24,602 bases of DNA from DAOUVR01 sp034430535 (GTDB lineage Bacteria > Chloroflexota > Dehalococcoidia > E44-bin15), in contig CAYUCL010000029.1 in NCBI GenBank assembly GCA_964443325.1, positions 1 through 24,602 of the forward strand, read 5' to 3'. The notes below the pieces were generated by a model. It ran no database searches and was not told where the DNA came from. It saw nothing but the letters and a program-made list of their open reading frames with translations. Numbering within the stretch: the stretch's first letter is position 1; every line of letters begins with the position of its first letter. This document shows positions 8,023 to 14,860 of the stretch, piece by piece. Made by a program: the position numbers and the translations under genes.

Positions 8023-8123
8023 CTATTCCAAGCCTATTTCAGAGCTGCCAGACATCCTTGCGAAGCGCCCATATCCCGCTATAAGAGGCAGCAATATGCA
8101 CGCAATTATACAGTCAAGCAATC
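7976..8123 (+). repeat. diverged direct repeat, copy A (left flank of TetR-Mo-methyltransferase cassette)
   Basis: It shares collinear blocks with 11771-11917: ATAAC..AATA, CTTGCCGCGAT (7991 / 11786), TATCCCGC.ATA..AGGC (8072 / 11866) and CAAGCAATC (8115 / 11909). Spacing between blocks matches to within one base overall (exactly 43 bases between the last two). Copy A covers the first codons and promoter of the cyclophilin-like gene. The stretch from ~8011 to ~8065 is weakly conserved. Confidence 0.5.
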
Positions 8124-8134
8124 CTGACATACAA
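8105..8134 (-). promoter_or_regulatory. probable promoter of the cyclophilin-like/Vms1-like unit
   Basis: On the minus strand TTGTAT (8129-8134), an 18-bp spacer and a perfect TATAAT (8105-8110) precede the gene starting at 8022, giving a leader of about 75 nt. The -10 box lies in the 10-bp block that appears inverted in the second repeat copy at 11899-11908. Confidence 0.45.
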
Positions 8135-8198
8135 CTATAGCGATGACGGCTCATGCATGAATGCAAAGGTATCAATCTAGATAGGTAAATGTTGGGAT

Positions 8199-8217
8199 GA
8201 ATTGTTGGACACAATTC
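8199..8217. repeat. inverted repeat in the divergent intergenic region
   Basis: GAATTGT (8199-8205) and ACAATTC (8211-8217) pair perfectly around a 5-nt loop. It lies between the divergent promoters, about 90 bases before the tetR -35 box. It could be a protein-binding site; no T-run makes it a terminator. Confidence 0.3.
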
Positions 8218-8308
8218 TGTGCTTGGTTGGCTGTGCGGTGAGCACATCTTCCCCAAGACAACCTGTCTACCAAAACATTCCAGATTAAGAAATTGCCCCA
8301 AAAACCCC

Positions 8309-8337
8309 TTGACAACATAGAAGACGCTTGATATAAT
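8309..8337 (+). promoter_or_regulatory. consensus sigma-70 promoter of tetR
   Basis: TTGACA (8309-8314), exactly 17 bases, then TATAAT (8332-8337): a full match to the sigma-70 consensus. The start point would fall near 8344, inside the inverted site at 8339-8352, an arrangement typical of an autorepressed regulator gene. Confidence 0.85.
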
Positions 8338-8338
8338 A

Positions 8339-8352
8339 TAAGTAAATACTTA
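8339..8352. promoter_or_regulatory. candidate TetR operator O1
   Basis: TAAGTA-AA-TACTTA is a perfect inverted repeat with a 2-bp centre, placed right after the -10 box and over the expected start point of tetR. A second site with the same half-sites occurs before the Mo oxidoreductase gene (9063-9072), which supports both being bound by the encoded regulator. Confidence 0.55.
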
Positions 8353-8370
8353 CTAATAATTTTACCAGGC

Positions 8371-8997
8371 ATGAAAAAAGTTATGGAGAAAAAAGAGCGC
8401 CTTAGCGGTGAAGAAAGACGGGCACGGATTATCGATGCCGCCCTATGGCTGTTTGCTGATAAAGGCTTCGCTGGAACCAGAACCAGGGAAATCGCTGAGC
8501 TGGCCGGAATAAGTGAAACCTTAATATTTCAGCACTTCAAGACCAAGGAGGACCTCTATCGCGAGGCATTGCGGCAGCTATTCAGTTACCATCCAGTTAT
8601 GCCCGAGCTTGAGGAGAAGATGGCGAGAAAGGATGATTTCGGCGTGTTTAGCACTCTGGCCTTGCACGTAATCAGGCATAATAGACAAGATCGCAGGATC
8701 ATGCGGCTGGCTATTTTCAGCGCTCTTGAAGGTTTCCATCTGGCTGAGATCGTCCATTACGATGAAAAGATGGGCCCGTCTCTGCCTGAACTCCTGAGCC
8801 GCTATATTCAACAAAGGATCGAAGAGGGGGCATTTAAGAAGATCAACGCCCGGATTGTAGCTCAACTGTTCATCGAGACAATATATATGTATATCGCTGA
8901 CCAAGAGGCATCCATAAGCGGACCACCACTTCCCTTTTCCGATGAGGAGACCGTCGAGACCCTGGTGAGGATATTCTTGGATGGGCTAAAAACGTAG
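8371..8997 (+). CDS. TetR/AcrR-family transcriptional regulator
   Basis: A 208-aa repressor-type protein. Residues about 14-60 are the TetR helix-turn-helix (ARIIDAALWLFADKGF, then TREIAELAGISETLIFQHF with a KTKEDLY tail). The rest is the all-helical ligand-binding and dimer domain, which I cannot assign to a ligand. It is transcribed from its own consensus promoter with an inverted site over the start point and ends at a good terminator (9014-9042). The next gene, on the same strand, has a similar site upstream, so the likely targets are itself and the Mo oxidoreductase/methyltransferase pair. The ribosome site is weak (AGG close to the ATG), so the start is less certain than the domain call. 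Confidence 0.88.
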   Translation: MKKVMEKKERLSGEERRARIIDAALWLFADKGFAGTRTREIAELAGISETLIFQHFKTKEDLYREALRQLFSYHPVMPELEEKMARKDDFGVFSTLALHVIRHNRQDRRIMRLAIFSALEGFHLAEIVHYDEKMGPSLPELLSRYIQQRIEEGAFKKINARIVAQLFIETIYMYIADQEASISGPPLPFSDEETVETLVRIFLDGLKT

Positions 8998-9013
8998 AAC
9001 AGAGCATACCGGA

Positions 9014-9042
9014 GGTTGTTCTATTACTCAGAACAGCCTTTT
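9014..9042 (+). terminator. intrinsic terminator of tetR
   Basis: GGTTGTTCT (9014-9022) pairs with AGAACAGCC (9030-9038) with one G-T wobble around a 7-nt loop, followed directly by TTTT. It separates tetR from the Mo gene, implying that the latter has its own promoter. Confidence 0.65.
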
Positions 9043-9062
9043 AAAATGACTTGAATACTTTG

Positions 9063-9072
9063 TAAGTACTTA
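9063..9072. promoter_or_regulatory. candidate TetR operator O2 before the Mo oxidoreductase
   Basis: TAAGTACTTA is a perfect 10-bp palindrome. Just left, TACTT (9056-9060) and AAGTA (9064-9068) form an overlapping inverted pair. The half-sites match the site at 8339-8352. A possible promoter TTGAAT (9051-9056), N17, TATGAA (9074-9079) spans the site but would leave a leader of only about 10 nt, so the exact promoter is unsettled. Confidence 0.45.
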
Positions 9073-9094
9073 TTATGAAATATGGAGATTGAAT

Positions 9095-11200
9095 ATGACA
9101 GAGAGAACAGTAAAGACGGTTTGCAACCTTTGTGGGCTATGCGGTTGTGGGATGGAGGTTACAGTCGAAGACGGCAAGGTGGTCAAAGTTCGAGGGGATG
9201 AGGAGCATCCTGAAAACCGGGGGGCTCTCTGCCCCAAAGGTCAAGCGGTTATAGATATTCTTTATTCACCCCATCGGCTGAAATACCCGTTGAAGAGAGC
9301 TGGACAGCGAGGGGAAGGAAAATGGGAGAGAATCTCCTGGGATCAGGCCTTGGACATGGTAGCTGAGAGATTGCAGCAGGTCAAAGATAGCTACGGGGCT
9401 GAAGCGGTGTGGTTTCACAAAGGTTCTGGTCATGACCTTTGCGGGGGAGATGTGCGGTCATATTTTCATCGATTGGCCAATGTCTTCGGCACCCCTAATC
9501 TCTCCTGCCCCTTTTATGTCTGCAACGGCCCCCGCACGCTAATTCCGTTCTTCATAACTGGTGCAATACCTGCTCCTGATGCTGAAAACACCAGATGTAT
9601 TCTGCTCTGGGGGATTAACCCCACGGATACCGGCCTACCACGGCACATTAAGATCCAGGATGCTCTCAAACGGGGCGCAAAGCTCATCGTCATCGACCCC
9701 CGTAAAACCTATTTTGGCCGAAAGGCAGATATACATCTTCAGCCAAGGCCAGGAACCGACGGTGCGCTGGCTTTAGGTATATTGAAGGTTATCATAGATG
9801 ACAACCTCTTCGATAAGGAATTTGTGACCAAGTGGACAGTAGGATTTGAAGAGCTGAAGGCTATGCTCGTGGAATATACACTTGATAAGGTAGAGAACAT
9901 AACCTGGGTTGCCCGGGACGACATCAGGAAGGCAGCATACCTCTATGCCGGGACCAAACCGGCGTGTATTTTCCTCGGCAATGCCCTGGAGCAGCATACT
10001 GGAGCTTCACAAGCCATTCGAGCGATCACAGTTCTTATGGCTATTACTGGGAATTTGGATGCCCCAGGTGGAAATGTCATATTGAGTCCCGCTAGATTAG
10101 CAAAAAATCCCGTTGAGCTTCATGACAAACTGCCTCCAGAGATGGATGAAAAACGGTTGGGGAATGAGTTTCTGCTCACAAGGTTCCAGTTTACAAAGCT
10201 GGCCCATTTGCCTTCAGTGATCAACGCCATTCTGGAGGAGACTCCCTACCCGGTTAAGGCGATGATGATTCTGGCTGCCAATCCTGCGCTCACCTCTCCT
10301 AACAGCCAGAAGGTGAAAGCCGCATTGGAGAAGCTGGATTTCCTGGCAGTAGCCGACATATTTATGACAAAGACTGCCGAACTTGCTGATGTTGTTCTCC
10401 CCGCCTGCACCTTTCTGGAGCAAACCTACTACGCTACCTACGAGGCAGGAGCATATTTGAAGCCAACCATTCCAGGGCTCCTCATGCTCAGACCCAAGGT
10501 AGTGCCACCTTTGGAGGAGTCGCGGCCGGACTGGCAGATCATCTTCGAGCTGGCAAGAAAGCTTGGATATGGGGAGCATTTCCCCTGGCAGGAAATAGAG
10601 GAAGCTATCGATTTCGAGTTACAACCGACAGGAATCACTTCGCGTGATCTTCGGGAGCACCCCGAAGGTATCCAGATTCACGGCCCCCAGCTCAAACCAA
10701 CGTACCACAAGTACATAAGCATGGGATTTCTAACGCCCTCCAGGAAAGTCGAAATTTTATCTGAACGATTTCAGGAGATGGGCTACGATGCCCTACCGAT
10801 ATATCACGAACCTTCTGAGAGCCCTTTGGGTGACCCTGAACTTGCCTGGACTTATCCCCTTGTCCTTACGACAGGAGCCAAACTTGGCTGCTATGTTCAC
10901 TCGCAGATGCGAAATATCCCTTCACTCAACCGGCACATGCCCCGCAATGTGGCTGAAATCAATCCAGACACCGCCGCAGAACACGGGATAGAGGAGGACG
11001 ATATCGTCCTCGTAGAATCTCCGCGAGCCAGTATCAGGTGTCAAGCCAGGCTGACTGAAGACATCCGTCACCAGGTGGTGCAGTTATACCACGGATTCGA
11101 AGAGGCCAATGCAAATCTTCTGACTGACAACGGCTCATATGACCCTATCACGGGGTCGGTGCCCATGAAATCGTCACTCTGCCGGATAAGGAAGGCTTGA
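9095..11200 (+). CDS. molybdopterin-dependent oxidoreductase (DMSO reductase family), substrate unknown
   Basis: Catalytic subunit of 701 aa binding bis-MGD and one 4Fe-4S cluster. Cluster Cys are C10, C13, C16 or C18, and C46 (CPKG); the spacing CxxCxxCxC is unusual. C143 (in YVCNG, after GTPNLS) is at the place of the metal-ligand Cys. Later family marks are WGINPTDTG, VIDPRKT, PGTDGALALG, LAANPALTSPN, ELADVVLP and the C-terminal MGD-binding beta domain from about 590. There is no Tat signal, so a cytoplasmic enzyme is expected. No FeS or membrane subunit gene follows; the next gene is a methyltransferase. Acetylene hydratase, thiosulfate and formate enzymes share the fold, but the Asp next to the cluster Cys of acetylene hydratase is absent. 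ATG 9095 has GGAG 7 bases upstream. It is likely controlled by the TetR protein. Confidence 0.88.
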   Translation: MTERTVKTVCNLCGLCGCGMEVTVEDGKVVKVRGDEEHPENRGALCPKGQAVIDILYSPHRLKYPLKRAGQRGEGKWERISWDQALDMVAERLQQVKDSYGAEAVWFHKGSGHDLCGGDVRSYFHRLANVFGTPNLSCPFYVCNGPRTLIPFFITGAIPAPDAENTRCILLWGINPTDTGLPRHIKIQDALKRGAKLIVIDPRKTYFGRKADIHLQPRPGTDGALALGILKVIIDDNLFDKEFVTKWTVGFEELKAMLVEYTLDKVENITWVARDDIRKAAYLYAGTKPACIFLGNALEQHTGASQAIRAITVLMAITGNLDAPGGNVILSPARLAKNPVELHDKLPPEMDEKRLGNEFLLTRFQFTKLAHLPSVINAILEETPYPVKAMMILAANPALTSPNSQKVKAALEKLDFLAVADIFMTKTAELADVVLPACTFLEQTYYATYEAGAYLKPTIPGLLMLRPKVVPPLEESRPDWQIIFELARKLGYGEHFPWQEIEEAIDFELQPTGITSRDLREHPEGIQIHGPQLKPTYHKYISMGFLTPSRKVEILSERFQEMGYDALPIYHEPSESPLGDPELAWTYPLVLTTGAKLGCYVHSQMRNIPSLNRHMPRNVAEINPDTAAEHGIEEDDIVLVESPRASIRCQARLTEDIRHQVVQLYHGFEEANANLLTDNGSYDPITGSVPMKSSLCRIRKA

Positions 11201-11222
11201 GCAAAATAGGGAGGTGATACAG

Positions 11223-11774
11223 ATGGCTAACAGGCGGATAATGTGTGACTCTGGTTTCAGATGCATGTCTCTAATTCATGATAACCCGTTACGGCGTATC
11301 TTCGACAACCCAATCAAGACCTTAAAGGCATCCGGAATACAGCCGGGGCAACAGGTGCTGGAGGTTGGCTGTGGCCCAGGCTATTTCACAATTGCAGCAG
11401 CAAAGCTGGTGGGTGACAATGGCTTCATCCATGCCATCGACCTGCATCCACTTGCCATCAAGATGGTAGAGGAGAAGCTGCGGAAAGCCAGCCTAACCAA
11501 CGTCAAAGCAAGGATTGCCAATGCGGCAAATACAGGGCTACCTGCTGAGAGCATTGACGTGCTCCTCCTTTTCGGTGTCATTCACGCCCTGCCCTTGAAA
11601 GAGGTTTTACCAGAGCTTTATCGGGTGTTGCGACCGGGTGGAGCCGTGGCAGTGCAGACCTTTTCTGGCCGGTCAGCAGGGCGCACGGCCAAGGGCGGGC
11701 TCTTCACCTTTATTGGAAAGGAGGGCAGGATCTTCAAGTTCCGGAAAGAGACGAGCGATTATAGCGGGCCATAA
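11223..11774 (+). CDS. class I SAM-dependent methyltransferase
   Basis: A 183-aa Rossmann-fold methyltransferase. Motif I is VLEVGCGPGYF (about 46-56), motif II has the acidic AIDLHP, motif IV is IDVLLLFGVIHAL and the post-motif RVLRPGG follows. The end (LFTF..GRIFKFRKE) looks like the normal C-terminal strand of this type, so it is probably complete. The perfect ribosome site GGAGGTGAT before ATG 11223 and the 22-base gap from the Mo gene argue for cotranslation in one operon. The substrate is unknown; it could modify the product of the Mo enzyme or serve detoxification. Its last codons touch the start of repeat copy B. Confidence 0.85.
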   Translation: MANRRIMCDSGFRCMSLIHDNPLRRIFDNPIKTLKASGIQPGQQVLEVGCGPGYFTIAAAKLVGDNGFIHAIDLHPLAIKMVEEKLRKASLTNVKARIANAANTGLPAESIDVLLLFGVIHALPLKEVLPELYRVLRPGGAVAVQTFSGRSAGRTAKGGLFTFIGKEGRIFKFRKETSDYSGP

Positions 11775-11917
11775 CTTCAATAATGCTTGCCGCGATGCAA
11801 ATTTTTTCTCTTATGTTGTAAACTTAATACAGATTTTCCGTTATCCACATCAAAGTGAGCGGCCGTATCCCGCCATACCAGGCGACGCCGCACATGCGAC
11901 TGTATAATCAAGCAATC
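11771..11917 (+). repeat. diverged direct repeat, copy B (right flank of the cassette)
   Basis: Partner of copy A at 7976-8123, with the same order and spacing of conserved blocks. Copy B has lost any open reading of the cyclophilin-like N-terminus. Just before CAAGCAATC it has ACTGTATAAT (11899-11908), the exact reverse complement of the ATTATACAGT found in copy A at 8105-8114. The remainder of 11918-12003 shows no other feature. Confidence 0.5.
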
Positions 11918-12003
11918 TTGATAAGCAACTGCTCGGCAGTTTGTATTTGGCCAACCTTCAGAGGGGCTTTTATTCAACACATTCAAAGTGGTAAAATGTG
12001 CTT

Positions 12004-12885
12004 ATGAGAGTTGGTGCTTTCGAGCTTCGTGAGCCAGTTCCTGACCTCAAGGGGGCACATGCGCTGGCAGTGTTGCGCCCGTGGGTAGATGTGGGCAGTG
12101 CGGGTACATTAGCGATGTCATGGCTGGAGGATCACTTCGGGGCTGAAGACCTGGGCGAATTGGCAAGGCCGGGCAGCTTCTTCGACTTCACTCGCTATCG
12201 TCCCTCCATATACTTCAAGGGGGGCCGTCGCCAGATGACCATCCCAAACACCCTGATCAGGTACGCCAAGAGGAAGGAAGGCAACGATTTCCTTTTTCTC
12301 CATATCTTGGAGCCTCACATGCTGGGTGAGGTATATGTCGATTCGGTGCTGCGCCTCCTGCAGATGTTCGGCGTGGAAAGGTACTGCCTGCTCGGCGGCA
12401 TGTATGACATGGTTCCCCACACAAGGCCACTTATAGTGACAGGAGGGTCACTGGGCACAAAGGCTGCGCATGACCTGAGGAGGGCAAATGTGCAGGCGAG
12501 CAATTATGAAGGCCCGACGACGATAACCTACCTGGTATCAGAGCGCGCGCCAGAGATGGGTATTGAGACCATGGGTCTCATCGTGCATTTACCCCACTAT
12601 AGCCAGCTAGATGAGAACTACATGGGAAAGGTACGTCTTATGGAAGTGCTCTCGTTGCTATATGATGTACCGATAGATAAGGCGGATATAGAAAAAGCCG
12701 AACGGCAAAGCAAGGAGCTGAGCTTGGCGGTGGACAAAGAACCGCCATTGAAATCCGTTATCGCGCAGCTTGAGAGCCACTACGACGCCCGCACCCAGAG
12801 AGAGAAAGAAGAGGAGATGCCCCCGTTATCACCGGAGGTAGAGAGATTTCTACAGGACATAAACAGGCGATTCCGAGACAACTAA
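12004..12885 (+). CDS. PAC2 family protein
   Basis: A 293-aa protein of the PAC2 (proteasome assembly chaperone 2-like) family found in archaea and some bacteria. Visible marks are the opening VLRPWVDVGSAG, a central FLFLHILEPH strand, GVERYCLLGGMYDMVPHTRP, and GLIVHLPHY. The last 60 residues are charged and helical, likely a coiled tail. The bacterial role is not established; no proteasome gene is seen nearby. The ATG at 12004 and a GTG at 11998 are both possible and neither has a strong ribosome site. The region 12886-12997, between this gene and the convergent radical SAM gene, holds no clear terminator. Confidence 0.75.
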   Translation: MRVGAFELREPVPDLKGAHALAVLRPWVDVGSAGTLAMSWLEDHFGAEDLGELARPGSFFDFTRYRPSIYFKGGRRQMTIPNTLIRYAKRKEGNDFLFLHILEPHMLGEVYVDSVLRLLQMFGVERYCLLGGMYDMVPHTRPLIVTGGSLGTKAAHDLRRANVQASNYEGPTTITYLVSERAPEMGIETMGLIVHLPHYSQLDENYMGKVRLMEVLSLLYDVPIDKADIEKAERQSKELSLAVDKEPPLKSVIAQLESHYDARTQREKEEEMPPLSPEVERFLQDINRRFRDN

Positions 12886-13009
12886 TCTGTTCACCTGTTT
12901 TTAAAACGCTGTTTCGCCTGTGGCAGCATATTAAATAAGACGACCTAGTTTGCAGCTTTTGCCACCAACCTTGCCACCGGCATACGCACTCGCGATGGGC
13001 ACCGCTCCT

Positions 13010-14611
13010 CTAGCGTACACCGGGCTGTCGACCGTCGCTCCACCGCCACCTCATGCCATCGTCCCCCGACTCCAGCCGCAAGAGGTCATCTGCCACCAAT
13101 TTCCCCACTCGCTGCTGGACCATTTCAAAGGGCAGGTCGACCCTTCGCGCAACTCGCTGCACCAGTTCTGCCTCAGCAACGCTGGAGTGGATGGCGGTGG
13201 CCACCGCCACTCTCCCCAATCTCTCGACTACGTCACCGTTAAGCAACCGCCACACGAAGTTCCTACTCTCCTCTTCTTCGATCCTCTGAGTATATTCAGG
13301 ATCCCCAGCATCAGCAAGGCGCCTTATATATTTCCTGGCATTTTCCAAATTGCGCTCACAAACAGCCATGACTTCCCTCACCATATCTGGGCTCATGGTA
13401 GGGCTCTCGGTAATGACCTGGTTGGCATCATAGCGAGCCCAGTTTCGACTGAGAATGCGAAGGCGATAATCCTTAGCCCTATCGTATAGCTCAGTTCCAG
13501 GAAGGGGGGACAGAATATGGAACCCATACTTGGCACCGTATTTGCGGTCAAGCTCATCGCCAAAGGCGATAGACCGGCGGGCGGTATCTGGACTTTCTCC
13601 AGGAAGACCGAATATGAAGGAGTTGAAGACATTGATCCCAGCGTCGGTGGCAATCTTCACCCCCGACCTCACCTTGTCGGGGGTGAACCCCTTCTTAATA
13701 GTCTTTAGGATGCCCTCATCGGAAGATTCCACTCCAAACAATACCCAGCTACAGCCGGCCCGTTTCATCAAGTCTGCCAGGTCCTTGGTCATGGTGTCCA
13801 CCCGGGCAAAAGCACTCCATTGTACCTCCAGGTTTCGCCTAAGCATCTCCTCGCAAATCTGGCCTGCATGACGGTGGTTGAGAGTGAAGGTGTCATCAAC
13901 AATATTTACTTGCGGGAAGCCGAGATCGCGGTGGACCTGCTCTATCTCATCTACTACCAGCCCAGGATCACGAAAACGCACTTTGCCGCCAAACATTCGG
14001 TGTCCAGAGCAAAAGATGCAGTGGTATGGGCACCCTCGGCTGGTTATTACAGTGCAAGGGGCTCCCAGAGCCCTATACCTGCCTATGGGCAGTAGATGCC
14101 GCGACGGCATTGGTAGCTGGTCGAGGTCATCTATTTGAGGGCGGGACTCTGTTTTCACTACTGTGTCCCCATCGGCGAAGGCGATGCCAGCCACCTGTCT
14201 AATGTCATTGCCCCCTTCAACAGCCCTGGCCAGCTCCACCACAGTTCTATCCCCCTCGCCAATGGCTATGGCGTCGATCCATGGCGCACGAAGCAGGGTC
14301 TCATTCAGGGCGAAGGTGGCATGGGGGCCACCGATCACAGTCACGATGTTGGAATCAAAGTCCTTACACGCCTTCAACATTCTGGCGGCAGTGGGGTAAT
14401 TGAGGGTAACACAGGTTGCGCCGACGAGCTGTGGACGAAACTCATCTAACTTCCGCCTCAGCTTAGCGGGACGATAGCGAGCCACAAGGAAATCGAGAAT
14501 CTGAACCTCAATACCCTCGCTCTCCAAGGCACCCGCCAAGTAACTGAGAGAGAGAGGAGGAAGTGGGGCCTCCTCCAGGGGATGAGGTGTGCTAAGGAGT
14601 AGTACTCGCAA
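13010..14611 (-). CDS. B12-binding-domain radical SAM protein, copy 1
   Basis: A 533-aa protein. Residues 1-140 form a cobalamin-binding-like Rossmann domain (LLLSTPHP, PPLSLSYLAG, VIGGPHATF, IAIGEGD) without the DxHxxG base-off motif. The radical SAM domain has C194, C198 and C201 in RGCPYHCIFC and continues to about 400 (VNIVDDTF, GVESSDEGILKTI, FIFGLPGE). The last ~75 residues look like a winged-helix module. Enzymes of this class do methylations or ring chemistry on varied substrates; the reaction here is unknown. Start is TTG at 14611, supported by the identical position in copy 2. It is a tandem paralogue of the gene at 14861, the same length and roughly 70 % identical by eye. Confidence 0.85.
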   Translation of the reverse strand: MRVLLLSTPHPLEEAPLPPLSLSYLAGALESEGIEVQILDFLVARYRPAKLRRKLDEFRPQLVGATCVTLNYPTAARMLKACKDFDSNIVTVIGGPHATFALNETLLRAPWIDAIAIGEGDRTVVELARAVEGGNDIRQVAGIAFADGDTVVKTESRPQIDDLDQLPMPSRHLLPIGRYRALGAPCTVITSRGCPYHCIFCSGHRMFGGKVRFRDPGLVVDEIEQVHRDLGFPQVNIVDDTFTLNHRHAGQICEEMLRRNLEVQWSAFARVDTMTKDLADLMKRAGCSWVLFGVESSDEGILKTIKKGFTPDKVRSGVKIATDAGINVFNSFIFGLPGESPDTARRSIAFGDELDRKYGAKYGFHILSPLPGTELYDRAKDYRLRILSRNWARYDANQVITESPTMSPDMVREVMAVCERNLENARKYIRRLADAGDPEYTQRIEEEESRNFVWRLLNGDVVERLGRVAVATAIHSSVAEAELVQRVARRVDLPFEMVQQRVGKLVADDLLRLESGDDGMRWRWSDGRQPGVR

Positions 14612-14635
14612 ATGCTCTTCTTTCCGTATTATCTT

Positions 14636-14680
14636 ATGCTTAGCACCCTAACCACACAGCTTGTCACCCAGCTAAAGCAT
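14636..14680 (-). promoter_or_regulatory. conserved leader hairpin of radical SAM copy 1
   Basis: In the minus-strand transcript AUGCUU (14675-14680) pairs with AAGCAU (14636-14641), extended by AGC/GCU with one bulged U. The arms are 33 nt apart and the 3' arm ends 24 nt before the start codon. Copy 2 has the same geometry with a compensating base pair. This supports a structured 5' leader rather than a plain spacer. Confidence 0.5.
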
Positions 14681-14695
14681 GGGAACACTTGCCCG

Positions 14696-14724
14696 AATGT
14701 ATCACCTTCTCGTTACCATGTCAA
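14696..14724 (-). promoter_or_regulatory. sigma-70 promoter of radical SAM copy 1
   Basis: Minus strand TTGACA (14719-14724), 17-bp spacer, TACATT (14696-14701). The same arrangement is found at the paralogue, which supports its function. Confidence 0.7.
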
Positions 14725-14860
14725 GGGATTTACCCTTCCAATACACAATGGGCTAACTTTCACTTTAACATCTGCTTGTCCAGTGACTCTTAGATAAGCA
14801 CCGGAAATAACCTGCTATGCGTTCCAGAATGGTATAAAATAGGGCTGTGGGCATCGACCT

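Noticed and set aside
9095..11200. Acetylene hydratase assignment for the Mo protein
   Set aside because: Overall similarity is only that of the family; the Asp next to the first cluster Cys pair is Gly here and the Cys spacing differs.
12950..14449. Plus-strand open frames across the radical SAM genes
   Set aside because: They are antisense shadows of a well-supported coding sequence with the catalytic Cys motif on the minus strand.
14642..14674. Cobalamin riboswitch upstream of the B12/radical SAM gene
   Set aside because: The leader is only about 75-90 nt and has no recognisable B12-box; only a short stem is supported.
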